From Alkalihalobacillus pseudalcaliphilus (GTDB taxonomy: Bacteria > Bacillota > Bacilli > Bacillales > Bacillaceae_D), in assembly GCF_028610675.1 (NCBI RefSeq), contig NZ_JAQQWS010000004.1, positions 1 through 64,000 on the forward strand: a stretch of DNA of 64,000 nucleotides, written 5' to 3'. The position numbers and the translations under genes are program-made. Of the stretch, positions 52,616 to 60,651 are shown in pieces. The number at the start of each line of letters is the position of its first letter. Position 1 is the stretch's first letter. The notes beneath the pieces are model-generated. The model did not search any database. It saw only the letters and a list, made by a program, of their open reading frames with translations, and had not been told where the DNA came from.

Positions 52616-53251
52616 GTGGCATTATGGACATTATTAGCTTTAGCGTTTGCTGTAAGTTTGGATAGTTTTGGTGTAGGGTTAACATACGGCATGAGGAAGA
52701 TGAAGTTACCTTTCAAATCACTAATATTTATTGCATCTTGTTCAGCACTTGTTATTCTAATAGCTATGGCCGTAGGCACGGTCATCTCACAATGGCTTTC
52801 GCCTGATATAGCAGGGATGGTAGGAGGATGTATCCTCATTTTAATTGGGATTTATGCATTAATCCAAGTATTTCGGACAGATTCAAGCCCTTCAAAAGTA
52901 AAAGAACCTGTTATATTAAATTTTGAAATTAAAATGTTAGGAGTCGTGGTGCGAATTCTAAGACAGCCGATGTCAGCAGACTTAGATGATTCAGGAACGA
53001 TAAGCGGCAGAGAGGCCGTACTGTTAGGCTTAGCTCTTTCACTGGATGCATTTGGAGCGGGCCTTGGTGCTGCTTTGTTAGGGATATCTCCCCTTTTCCT
53101 AGCTCTTTCAGTCACGTTTATGAGCGGCTTCTTTTTAACGGTGGGCATGGGGATTGGACGTAAATTCTCTGCTTCTGCCTTTATGCAACGATTTTCCTTT
53201 ATACCGGGATTACTTTTAATTATTCTAGGTGCTTCAAGTCTGTTCGGGTAA
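52616..53251 (+). CDS. ytaF: Sporulation membrane protein YtaF (MntP-like)
   Basis: The 211-residue protein has six hydrophobic segments in two related halves, each with a S-L-D-A/S-F motif (AVSLDSFGVGL about 13-23, ALSLDAFGAGL about 140-150). This pattern is shared with the MntP manganese exporter family. YtaF is annotated as a sporulation membrane protein; transport activity is an inference from the fold. GGAAGGAG precedes the GTG. It is followed by coaE after 17 bases. Confidence 0.9.
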   Translation: MALWTLLALAFAVSLDSFGVGLTYGMRKMKLPFKSLIFIASCSALVILIAMAVGTVISQWLSPDIAGMVGGCILILIGIYALIQVFRTDSSPSKVKEPVILNFEIKMLGVVVRILRQPMSADLDDSGTISGREAVLLGLALSLDAFGAGLGAALLGISPLFLALSVTFMSGFFLTVGMGIGRKFSASAFMQRFSFIPGLLLIILGASSLFG

Positions 53252-53268
53252 AAGTAAGAGGTGGAAAT

Positions 53269-53877
53269 GTGGCTATCATAATAGGTTTAACTGGTGGAAT
53301 TGCCAGCGGGAAATCGACGGTTTCAAATTTTTTACGTGAAAAAGGTATACCTATCGTGGATGCAGATAAGATTGCCAGAATGGTCGTAGAGCCTGGTGAG
53401 TATGCACTAGAAGAAATTGTTCGTACATTTGGCAAAGAGGTGCTGACGGCCGCAGGAGGGCTGAATCGAAAAAAACTTGGTCAGATTGTGTTTCAGGATC
53501 CAAATGCTAGGGAAAAGCTAAATAAGATTGTCCATCCAGCGGTTAGGCAGAGAATGGTCCACGAAAAAAATATATGGCTTCAAGAAGGTAATAAGATTAT
53601 TGTTTTAGATATACCTTTATTGTATGAAAATGATTTATTTCATTTAATAAATAAGGTACTTTTAGTTTATGTTGATAAACAGACGCAATTACAACGATTA
53701 ATGGCCAGAGATGGATCAACGGAAAAAGAAGCACAGCAACGAATTCAAGCACAATGGCCCCTAAAGGACAAACTTGATAGAGCCGATGCCGTTATTAATA
53801 ATGGTGGTTCATTAAAAGAAACCGAAAAACAGCTTCAGCATATTTTAGAGCGATGGGATATTCAGACACCTTCTTAA
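53269..53877 (+). CDS. coaE: Dephospho-CoA kinase
   Basis: It carries out the last step of coenzyme A synthesis. The P-loop GLTGGIASGKSTVS (about 6-19), IVDADKIAR (about 31-39), VLDIPLLYEN (about 115-124) and QRLMARDGSTEKEA (about 143-156) are typical. The 202 residues are normal. The GTG start is placed by the family N-terminus MAIIIGLTGG. It is the end of the polA-mutM-ytaF-coaE run; gapB, which follows in B. subtilis, is missing here. Confidence 0.95.
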   Translation: MAIIIGLTGGIASGKSTVSNFLREKGIPIVDADKIARMVVEPGEYALEEIVRTFGKEVLTAAGGLNRKKLGQIVFQDPNAREKLNKIVHPAVRQRMVHEKNIWLQEGNKIIVLDIPLLYENDLFHLINKVLLVYVDKQTQLQRLMARDGSTEKEAQQRIQAQWPLKDKLDRADAVINNGGSLKETEKQLQHILERWDIQTPS

Positions 53878-53899
53878 CACAGAGAGGGTGTCTTTGTTT
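53865..53899 (+). terminator. Terminator of coaE, overlapping its stop
   Basis: GACACC/GGTGTC stem enclosing the stop codon, followed by TTTGTTTG. Moderate. Confidence 0.55.
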
Positions 53900-54050
53900 G
53901 ATACGGGGGATTGTTAAATAATGTGAAAGAAAATCACTTATAATCTTGTGTGATTAGGTTAGTCTAATCATTAAGAGCGATTAGACGAATAGAAGTGACA
54001 ACTCTTTGTCGAAATCAGTAAAAAATGCAGCTTGAAATAAAAATTACCTG
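53900..54050. other. coaE-speD gap with inverted repeats
   Basis: There is no gene. AATCAC/GTGATT (about 53933-53957) and a perfect GTCTAATC/GATTAGAC pair (53962-53969 with 53979-53986) lie upstream of the speD promoter. They could be an operator or simple hairpins. Confidence 0.4.
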
Positions 54051-54079
54051 TTGCATTCATGTACTAAACCAAGTATACT
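54051..54079 (+). promoter_or_regulatory. Promoter of speD
   Basis: TTGCAT at 54051-54056, 17-base spacer, TATACT at 54074-54079. Start expected near 54086, giving a leader of about 145 bases. Confidence 0.8.
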
Positions 54080-54113
54080 GATTTTCGTGAACTTCAATTA
54101 CAGCAAAATTGAT

Positions 54114-54172
54114 ATGTCTAGCTACAGAAAGGGTTAGGACCTCTCTGGACTAACTTTCCCCCGTGTAGTTGT
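54114..54172 (+). ncRNA. Structured leader of speD
   Basis: In the speD leader AGCTACA pairs with TGTAGTT, and inside it GAAAG-GTTAG pairs with CTAAC-TTTC around a loop with GACCTCTCTGGA. No terminator or known riboswitch core is recognised. It could control translation or processing of speD in response to a polyamine or SAM, which is inference. Confidence 0.5.
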
Positions 54173-54229
54173 ACATATCTACATGCTTGAGAAGGCATGA
54201 TAATTTATTTGAAAAGGGGGATTCAACTT

Positions 54230-54613
54230 ATGGACACAATGGGTCGTCACGTTATCGCAGAATTATGGGGTTGTAATGTGGAGAAGTTGAATAATATGAA
54301 ACTGATTGAGCAGGTATTTGTAGATGCAGCCTTAAAAGCTGGAGCGGAGGTAAGAGAAGTTGCCTTTCATAAGTTTGCTCCGCATGGTGTAAGTGGTGTG
54401 GTTATTATTTCAGAATCACATTTAACAATTCACAGTTTTCCTGAGCATGGCTATGCAAGTATCGACGTATATACATGTGGTGATCGCATCGATCCGAATG
54501 TAGCTTCAGACTTCATTGCAGAATCTTTGGATGCAAAAACATCAGAGGTAATCGAAGTACCTCGTGGAATGGGTCCTGTTAAAATTGAAAAGACAAAGGT
54601 ACAAGCGCTATAA
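54230..54613 (+). CDS. speD: S-adenosylmethionine decarboxylase proenzyme
   Basis: It makes decarboxylated SAM for spermidine synthesis. The 127-residue proenzyme cleaves itself before the serine in ISESHLTIHSFPEHG (about 58-72), leaving a pyruvoyl cofactor. YASIDVYTCG (about 74-83) and the His/Cys catalytic residues are present. The start at 54230 gives MDTMGRHVIAELWGC, the family N-terminus, after AAAGGGGG; a longer frame starts at 54197. It is expressed alone from a good promoter with a long structured leader. Confidence 0.96.
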   Translation: MDTMGRHVIAELWGCNVEKLNNMKLIEQVFVDAALKAGAEVREVAFHKFAPHGVSGVVIISESHLTIHSFPEHGYASIDVYTCGDRIDPNVASDFIAESLDAKTSEVIEVPRGMGPVKIEKTKVQAL

Positions 54614-54621
54614 TAAATTTT

Positions 54622-54675
54622 AAAGGGTTACCTACAGCTGTCTCTTTTACGACAGTTTGTGGTGGCCCTTTATTC
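54622..54675 (+). terminator. Terminator of speD
   Basis: A long interrupted stem AAAGGG..CTGTC with GACAG..GGCCCTTT, then ATT. Confidence 0.65.
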
Positions 54676-54730
54676 GTCTTAATTTTGAGAAGAAGTTGCA
54701 AGGTAAGTTCACCCAAAATGGATGAGTATA

Positions 54731-54739
54731 TGCTATAAT
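54731..54739 (+). promoter_or_regulatory. Extended -10 promoter of the 54774 gene
   Basis: TGC followed by TATAAT (54734-54739); no matching -35 by eye. Confidence 0.5.
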
Positions 54740-54773
54740 AATGTTTATACATAATTTAGAGATGGGTGGTATT

Positions 54774-55175
54774 ATGGGCTTTCGTGATGTGATTGAATTT
54801 ATTGCAAGTAATCGAACGGAAACAAGAGAAGCACATCGTAATGAACAGTTAAAAACAAGGTATTATAAATCTCAAAAAGATAAGGTCATGGAAAACGTTG
54901 AAACGGTTCTGAAGAAGAATGGATTTCGCGTAAAACGTTCCGAATCTGAGCGAGGGGAAATTATTGCTCAAGAGAGCAAAGGTACCAAACAGCTAGTGAT
55001 TGCGACGGTCATTACGGTTAAACCCTTTAAAACAGCGGTTGACTTCTCCATTTCCACAGAGTCATTATTACCTGGCGATTTTGGGAAAAGTAAAAAGCAA
55101 GTTTTAAAGTTATATGCAGATCTTGATAAAGAGTTAACTTTTATTGGAACAGGATTAGGCGATCAACTGTTGTAA
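54774..55175 (+). CDS. Conserved cytosolic protein of unknown function
   Basis: The 133-residue product is charged, without membrane segments, and has an N-terminal helical region (GFRDVIEFIASNRTETREAH, residues 2-21) and an alpha/beta C-terminal half. I do not recognise a characterised family, though similar proteins near speD and nrdR are annotated only as cytosolic proteins in Bacillus. GGGTGG precedes the ATG at 54774; a longer frame starts at 54741. Confidence 0.7.
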   Translation: MGFRDVIEFIASNRTETREAHRNEQLKTRYYKSQKDKVMENVETVLKKNGFRVKRSESERGEIIAQESKGTKQLVIATVITVKPFKTAVDFSISTESLLPGDFGKSKKQVLKLYADLDKELTFIGTGLGDQLL

Positions 55176-55305
55176 GCTTGTCACATCGATATTAATTTTA
55201 TAGAATAGAAAAAAGAATAATGACTATGATGAGATTAAGACATCCATTTGTCTATCTGATCGAAATAAAACAATACTGAATGATTCCGATGAAGGTGATG
55301 GTTAT

Positions 55306-55764
55306 ATGCGATGTCCAACTTGTCATCATAATGGAACAAGAGTGCTAGACTCTAGGCCAAGCCATGAAGGTCGTTCGATCAGAAGGCGAAGAGAGTGTGA
55401 AGTCTGCAATCAACGTTTTACTACTTTTGAAATGATTGAAGAGGTTCCATTAATTGTTGTAAAAAAAGATGGGACAAGACAGGAATTTAATCGAGATAAG
55501 ATTTTGCGTGGACTAATAAGGGCCTGTGAAAAGCGCTCGGTCTCTTTAGAAACATTAGAGAATATTGTCAACTACGTTGAACGAGAACTAAGAAGTAAAG
55601 GAACCAATGAAGTACATAGTCGGGATGTTGGTGAGTTTGTCATGGAACAGCTGGCGACGATTGATGATGTTGCTTACGTTCGCTTTGCTTCAGTCTATAG
55701 ACAGTTCAAAGACATTAACGTCTTTATTAAGGAATTAACAGATTTAATGAAAAAAAATCGATAA
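55306..55764 (+). CDS. nrdR: Transcriptional repressor NrdR
   Basis: NrdR represses ribonucleotide reductase genes according to ATP and dATP levels. The zinc ribbon has CPTC (3-6) and CEVC (31-34), with the signature TRVLDSRPSHEGRSIRRRRE between them, then RFTTFE. The ATP-cone (about 46-136) contains VVKKDGTRQEFNRDKI and RGLIRACEKR. The 152 residues are normal. It precedes dnaB as in B. subtilis. Confidence 0.97.
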   Translation: MRCPTCHHNGTRVLDSRPSHEGRSIRRRRECEVCNQRFTTFEMIEEVPLIVVKKDGTRQEFNRDKILRGLIRACEKRSVSLETLENIVNYVERELRSKGTNEVHSRDVGEFVMEQLATIDDVAYVRFASVYRQFKDINVFIKELTDLMKKNR

Positions 55765-55793
55765 ATACGAGTTTGAGAATATAATTCGTACAC

Positions 55794-55838
55794 CCTTAAG
55801 AAGCTTAAGGCGCCTGTGTCGCTAAAGGCTTTTTTTTT
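55794..55838 (+). terminator. Terminator region after nrdR
   Basis: CCTTAAG/CTTAAGG hairpin (55794-55810) followed by a GCCT/AGGC-based hairpin and nine Ts (55830-55838). Confidence 0.65.
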
Positions 55839-55896
55839 GAAAAGGGAGACAGATTTCGTTTAGAATAAAGGACAAGATGAGAAGAGAGGGGATTAT

Positions 55897-57315
55897 ATGA
55901 GCTGGCATTGGAAGGAGCTAATACCTGTTGATCGATTTACAGTTAGATTAATGACACCATTAAGTGATACCGATCTTAATGTGATTACGTTACTTTATCA
56001 GCCGCTTATTGGGTCCCTCGCTAGCAGCTTATATATAACACTGTATCGGTTGTTGGAAAAGGATCAATATTGGTGTGAAGAATTAACGCACAGACAATTA
56101 ATGGCACAGGTTGGACTGGATTTACAAACGATTTATGAAGAAAGGAAAAAGCTTGAAGGGACTGGGCTTTTAAAGACTTTTAAAAAAAGTGACCAGGGTT
56201 CCTCCTCCTATCTTTATCAACTAAAAGCACCGATGTCACCTGCTGACTTTTTTCAAAATGATGTCTATAGTGTTTTCTTATATAACCGTCTTGGTAAAAG
56301 CTCCTACTTGAAATTACGTGAGCGCTTTTCAGTGGAGAAGGTGGATTCTAGTGCGTATCAGGAATTAACGTACTCCTTCGGTGATGTTTTTACTTCTTTA
56401 AAGCATTCGGAGCTCTTTCAAACGTCAGAGACAAGGATAGATGTTAAGAAGCAATCAAATATGGAGTTTATTCAAACAGATCAGGGTGAACAACAGGATA
56501 TCCTTCACCCAAGCTTTGACATGGAATTAATGAAGCGAGATTTGTCGTCGTTTATTGTTCCAGAAAATGCGATTACAGCTAGTATGGAAAAGCTTATCCT
56601 TCGATTAGCGTTTGTTTATCAAATTCAGCCTTTAGAAATGAGTCGAATCATTTCCCAAGCAATGGTGCATGATGAGGAAATTCATCCACAAGAATTAAGA
56701 AAACGAGCTCAAGAGTGGTACAAGATGGAAAATGGCAATGAGCCACCAGCTTTAGGGCTAAAAACACAACCTATACATGAACGCGTGATGACCAATAAAA
56801 CACCCGTGACAGAGGAAGAGAAGGTTATTCACTTTTTTGAGACAACCGCACCGATGCAAGTGTTAGAAATGCTATCGGACGGGGCGAAACCAGCACCAGC
56901 TGATATGAAAATTGTTGAGGCTTTATTATTGGATCACGAGCTAAACCCTGGCGTTGTTAATGTTCTGATTGATTATGTGATGCGTCAAAATGATATGAAG
57001 CTTCCAAAAGCCCTTATTGAAAAAATAGCGGCTAATTGGAAGAGGCTCAAAATTTATACCGTTCCTGGTGCGATGAGTGCAGCTAAAAAAAGTGTCGCTG
57101 ATTATAAGAATAAGGCAAGTCAAAGTATGAAAAGAACGGTAAAAAAAGGACAAAGACAAGAAAAATTACCGGATTGGTTGATTAAAGAGCGGAAATTAGA
57201 AGCGGAATCGGACCAAACAGAAAAGTCAAAGTCTGAAGACAAAAAAGAGAGTACGGATAATTCAGATGCGAAAAGACGTTTTGAAGCCGTGCTAAAGAAG
57301 TTACATGATGAATAG
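55897..57315 (+). CDS. dnaB: Replication initiation and membrane attachment protein DnaB
   Basis: This is the Gram-positive DnaB (not the helicase), which with DnaD and DnaI loads the DnaC helicase at oriC and at stalled forks. The start MSWHWKELIPVDRFTVRL is characteristic. Two DnaD/DnaB-type helical domains are present (about 1-115 and 300-400), followed by a charged, low-complexity C-terminus. The 472 residues are normal. GAGAGGGG precedes the ATG. dnaI follows 15 bases later, with AAGGAGGTG, indicating one operon. Confidence 0.93.
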   Translation: MSWHWKELIPVDRFTVRLMTPLSDTDLNVITLLYQPLIGSLASSLYITLYRLLEKDQYWCEELTHRQLMAQVGLDLQTIYEERKKLEGTGLLKTFKKSDQGSSSYLYQLKAPMSPADFFQNDVYSVFLYNRLGKSSYLKLRERFSVEKVDSSAYQELTYSFGDVFTSLKHSELFQTSETRIDVKKQSNMEFIQTDQGEQQDILHPSFDMELMKRDLSSFIVPENAITASMEKLILRLAFVYQIQPLEMSRIISQAMVHDEEIHPQELRKRAQEWYKMENGNEPPALGLKTQPIHERVMTNKTPVTEEEKVIHFFETTAPMQVLEMLSDGAKPAPADMKIVEALLLDHELNPGVVNVLIDYVMRQNDMKLPKALIEKIAANWKRLKIYTVPGAMSAAKKSVADYKNKASQSMKRTVKKGQRQEKLPDWLIKERKLEAESDQTEKSKSEDKKESTDNSDAKRRFEAVLKKLHDE

Positions 57316-57330
57316 AAGGAGGTGTAGGTA

Positions 57331-58263
57331 ATGCGTAAGATGCAAACACAGTTTGGGCAGTGGGGGAGTCAAGATCAGCTATTTGAGAAATTAGAAAATC
57401 AAAAACAAGTATTATTAAAAGACCCACTTATTCAAAAGGCTTTAAACAATCATGAACGAGTAACGACTGAGATGGTGGAGCAGGGGCTCATTCAACTTTT
57501 TGAGTATCAAAAAGAGCAGCATAACTGTGAAAAATGTCCTGGATTAGCAGCCTGTCCAAATATGATGCAAGGTTATCAGCCAGAGCTTACTACTAGACAT
57601 GGTTATTTTGATTTGTCTTATCACCCGTGTCATTTGAAAGTCAAGGAAGTGGAAAGAGCGAAGCAACGTGAGCGAATGAAATCGTTATATATGCCAAGAG
57701 AGATTTTTGAGGCCTCGTTTGAATCGATAGAGTTTGATGAAAGCCGTGAAAATGGGATTGCTGCAGCAGCTGAGTTTGCAGCTTCCGTGAAACCTGGCCA
57801 AGATCCTATGGGGCTTTACTTATATGGTCCTTTTGGAGTCGGTAAGACGTATATTGTTGGAGCTATGGCTAACCTTTTGATGAAAAGAGAGATTGAAACC
57901 TATACCGTTTATGCTCCAGACTTTTTTACTGAAATGAAAAATTCAATTGGAAATGGTACGTTTCAAGAGAAATTAAATGATGTGAAAAATGCTAAAGTAT
58001 TAATCTTAGATGATATTGGAGCAGAGACGATGTCACCTTGGATTCGTGATGAAGTATTAGGGTCGATTTTACAGCATCGAATGTTCGAGAAGCTACCTAC
58101 CGTATTTACATCTAATTATCATTATGATGATTTAGAAAAGCATTTAATGTATTCCGATAAGAGCGGGATAGAGGAATTAAAGGCATTAAGAATTATGGAG
58201 CGGATTCGGTATTATACGAAACTCATTACCGTTGAAGGACGAAATCGCCGGAAAAACTCATAG
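57331..58263 (+). CDS. dnaI: Primosomal protein DnaI (helicase loader)
   Basis: DnaI is an AAA+ ATPase that loads the replicative helicase. The N-terminal helicase-binding domain (about 1-105) has a zinc-binding group with CEKCPGLAAC (about 68-77) and a later HPC. The ATPase has the Walker A LYGPFGVGKTYIV (about 167-179) and Walker B LILDDIGAE (about 226-234), and ends with an RIRYYTKLITVEGRNRR tail. The 310 residues are normal. A strong hairpin follows. Confidence 0.95.
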   Translation: MRKMQTQFGQWGSQDQLFEKLENQKQVLLKDPLIQKALNNHERVTTEMVEQGLIQLFEYQKEQHNCEKCPGLAACPNMMQGYQPELTTRHGYFDLSYHPCHLKVKEVERAKQRERMKSLYMPREIFEASFESIEFDESRENGIAAAAEFAASVKPGQDPMGLYLYGPFGVGKTYIVGAMANLLMKREIETYTVYAPDFFTEMKNSIGNGTFQEKLNDVKNAKVLILDDIGAETMSPWIRDEVLGSILQHRMFEKLPTVFTSNYHYDDLEKHLMYSDKSGIEELKALRIMERIRYYTKLITVEGRNRRKNS

Positions 58264-58275
58264 AATCAAATGCTT

Positions 58276-58310
58276 AAGAAGGTTGGAATAGATTCCAACC
58301 TTCTTCGCTT
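58276..58310 (+). terminator. Terminator-like hairpin after dnaI
   Basis: A 14-bp perfect stem (58276-58289 with 58292-58305); the T-run after it is poor. Confidence 0.6.
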
Positions 58311-58375
58311 TGCGAAAGAGTTATTTTGTGATACCATGAACATATTCCAGATTGATAGATGGGGGTAAATAAATC

Positions 58376-59488
58376 ATGAGCATCGATGCTATTCTAAATC
58401 GTGCATTGGACGGTCAACGTATTTCAATGGATGATGCCGTGAAACTTTATGAAAGTGATGAAGTAGAAAAAATTGGTGACGTCGCCAATCAAATAATGAA
58501 AAAGTGGCACCCTGATCCAGTTACAACATTTGTAATTGGTAGAAATGTTAACTATACAAACTTTTGTGATACGTATTGTAGTTTTTGTGCCTTTTATCGT
58601 CCGCCAAATTCAAAAGAAGGTTATGTATTGGATAATGAAGTTATTTTTCAAAAAATCCAAGAAACTTTAGATGTTGGTGGTACTGAGATCTTAATGCAAG
58701 GTGGAACAAATCCCAATTTAAAGCTTGATTATTATACAAATTTGTTAAAAGAGATTAAAAAGCGTTTTCCGGACATATGGATGCATTCTTTTTCTCCTGC
58801 AGAAATTTGGAAGATTGCTGAAGTTTCAGAGTTGTCGATTGAAGAGGTACTTAGTGAACTTCATAAAGCTGGATTAGATAGTATGCCTGGTGGTGGAGCA
58901 GAGATTTTAACAGAAGAAACGAGATTAAGAGTAAGTCGTCTCAAGGTAACTTGGGAACAGTGGATCGATGCAATGAAAACCTCAAAAAAGGTTGGAATGC
59001 ATGGAACGGCGACTATGGTTATCGGTTTTGGTGAATCGTTCGAAGAGCGTGCATTACATATGCAACGTGTACGAGATGCCCAAGATGAGACAGGATGTTT
59101 TACTGCTTATATTTCTTGGTTGCTGCAGCCGGATAATACGGCTTTGAGGAAATACAAAAAGTTAACACCTGAAGATTACTTAAAGAATGTAGCTATTTCT
59201 CGTATTTTCTTAGACAACATTAAAAACTTCCAGTCATCATGGGTGACAATGGGGCCAGAGGTTGGTAAGTTGTCTTTACAATATGGTTGTAATGATTTTG
59301 GTAGTACGATGATGGAAGAGAACGTAGTTTCTGCTGCGAATACAACGCATAAAGTAAATACGAATCAGACGCTTCAGTTGATTCGTGAGGCTGGTAAAAT
59401 TCCGGCTCAACGTGATACGCGTTATAATATTTTGCGTGTATTTGAAGGTGATGAATCTGCAGAAAAGGATTTTATTATGCAGAACTGA
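58376..59488 (+). CDS. mqnC: Dehypoxanthine futalosine cyclase MqnC
   Basis: MqnC is a radical SAM enzyme of the futalosine route to menaquinone, cyclising dehypoxanthine futalosine. The cluster motif is CDTYCSFC (about residues 63-70), in the family context NYTNFCDTYCSFCAFYRP. QGGTNPNL (about 105-112) and FSPAEI (about 138) also fit. The 370 residues match. GGGGG precedes the ATG. B. subtilis makes menaquinone by the classical Men route and lacks this gene; no other mqn gene lies in the window. Another CofH-like activity cannot be excluded. Confidence 0.85.
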   Translation: MSIDAILNRALDGQRISMDDAVKLYESDEVEKIGDVANQIMKKWHPDPVTTFVIGRNVNYTNFCDTYCSFCAFYRPPNSKEGYVLDNEVIFQKIQETLDVGGTEILMQGGTNPNLKLDYYTNLLKEIKKRFPDIWMHSFSPAEIWKIAEVSELSIEEVLSELHKAGLDSMPGGGAEILTEETRLRVSRLKVTWEQWIDAMKTSKKVGMHGTATMVIGFGESFEERALHMQRVRDAQDETGCFTAYISWLLQPDNTALRKYKKLTPEDYLKNVAISRIFLDNIKNFQSSWVTMGPEVGKLSLQYGCNDFGSTMMEENVVSAANTTHKVNTNQTLQLIREAGKIPAQRDTRYNILRVFEGDESAEKDFIMQN

Positions 59489-59505
59489 TGTAAATAATTG
59501 ATTTG

Positions 59506-59547
59506 AATGCTATGGAAGGGATGTCATCCTTTCTGTAGCTTTTTTTG
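59506..59547 (+). terminator. Terminator of mqnC
   Basis: Imperfect stem GCTATGGAAGGGATG with CATCCTTTCTGTAGC and seven Ts that merge with a repeat end. Confidence 0.8.
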
Positions 59548-59756
59548 TATGAAAGTGTACTAAAGCTCATGTGCTCTTCTTCGAAGATCGCTGCGGGAAT
59601 GGGGGGCACGCTTTCCGCAGGCGGGCGCTGAGCTAACTTGCTATCGCAAGTGGATCTCAGCCTGCCCACCCGCCTGCAGGAGTCGGCCTCCCCATTCCCT
59701 CCGCTCGGGTTAGTGCAGGCTTCATGGTTAGTGAGCTTCTCATACAAAAATAAATG
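59541..59756. repeat. Repeat copy H1 carrying a GC-rich palindromic unit
   Basis: It is bounded by TTTTGTATGAAAGT (59543-59556) and CTCATACAAAA (59738-59749). The middle (about 59578-59715) is a G+C-rich inverted repeat with GGGAATGGGGGGCACGC, GGCGGGCGCTGAGC, GGATCTCAGCC and GGAGTCGGCCTCCCCATTCC, a kind of intergenic palindrome common in Bacillaceae genomes. Its base composition stands out from its neighbours. Confidence 0.75.
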
Positions 59757-59960
59757 AATGAAAAGTAACAAAAGCCACCAAGTAAAAATATTAAAAGCTA
59801 ATTGAATAAGTTCCACCAGTCAAAGAACCAACACCACTTTCATTTTTGTTGGTGGCGAAGTGAATACTGGGCTTCGGCATGTACGTTTTGTATGAAAATT
59901 GAGGCTGATACTCATATGCGGAGTTCTAATTGCCGCTCCATTTCACACTAAGTTACATAA
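59757..59960 (-). repeat. Dispersed repeat module, copy H2
   Basis: Read on the minus strand: TTCATACAAAACGTACATG, CGCCACCAACAAAAATGAAAG, TGACTGGTGGAACTTATTC, with a further ACTTGGTGGCTTTTGTTAC. It matches copy E in wording. Next to it 59886-59930 holds a reversed end block (CATATGAGTATCAGCC). Confidence 0.7.
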
Positions 59961-60187
59961 AAAACTGCCATGATGACTTGCCTTAGCAACTCATCACCAA
60001 CAAGCATGAAAGTAGGATTTTGTCTTTTAATTGTAGGTTCTTCTTTCACTGGTGATATTATTATTTTCATTTTTAAAGAAGATTGTTTTTTGACCTTGAG
60101 ATTTTAGAATAACCCAGCGGAGCATAATTTTCGGTAGTGACGAGTAGAACTCCGCATTCCAGCGTTAGCGAACTTTCATACAAAAAT
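59941..60187 (+). repeat. Dispersed repeat, copy H3 (without the AGCTGAGATC hairpin)
   Basis: It starts AGTTACATAAAAAACTGCC and has CATCACCAACAAGCATGAAAG, then AACCCAGCGGAGCATAATTT TCGGTAG, CTCCGCATT and AACTTTCATACAAAA at 60171-60185. Where copies F and G have the AGCTGAGATC hairpin between AACC(C/T)AG and CGGAGCAT, this copy reads straight through. Confidence 0.75.
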
Positions 60188-60651
60188 AAATGTAATGCCA
60201 ATCGTTAATGCATTCGCATACTTTTATGTTTTATTATTGTGTGGTGGTGCGTCTATATATCACGTTTGCTAATGTCGATATACGTTTGGTTGGGTGCTTT
60301 ACTTCAGCCTGTAACTCCGTGATTTCGGTTTTGTGCGGCTGTGAACTCACTTCCTATCTCACTCCCCCTCGTACCTCATTCGCCAAACTCATTTCAAGCT
60401 GTTTCTAGTCATCAGCTTCTTTTCTACTATTGTTAGTTACATTTCTTTTTATCTCTATCGCTTCCTAAAAATATTTAGGAACCTGTCATGTTTTATTTTG
60501 GACAACATAGGATGGAAGTAGGTGCATAGGAAATTGCAGGAAAGAAGAAATGAGAGTTCCTTTGGTTTAAACGAATAAGCAAGGCTATCTGCGGTTGGTG
60601 AGGCATGATTGCTCGATTCAGTTTAACCGATAGGGGAAGGAGGAATAGGGA
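60188..60651. other. Gap before ytxC
   Basis: I see no supported gene. A 66-codon open frame at 60208-60408 has no ribosome binding site and unusual Cys-rich content. No clear repeat of the family was found here. Confidence 0.4.

Noticed and set aside
55261..55305. Promoter for nrdR
   Set aside because: No convincing -35/-10 pair could be found by eye.
60208..60408. 66-codon Cys-rich frame
   Set aside because: No ribosome binding site, no recognisable family, in a repeat-flanked gap.
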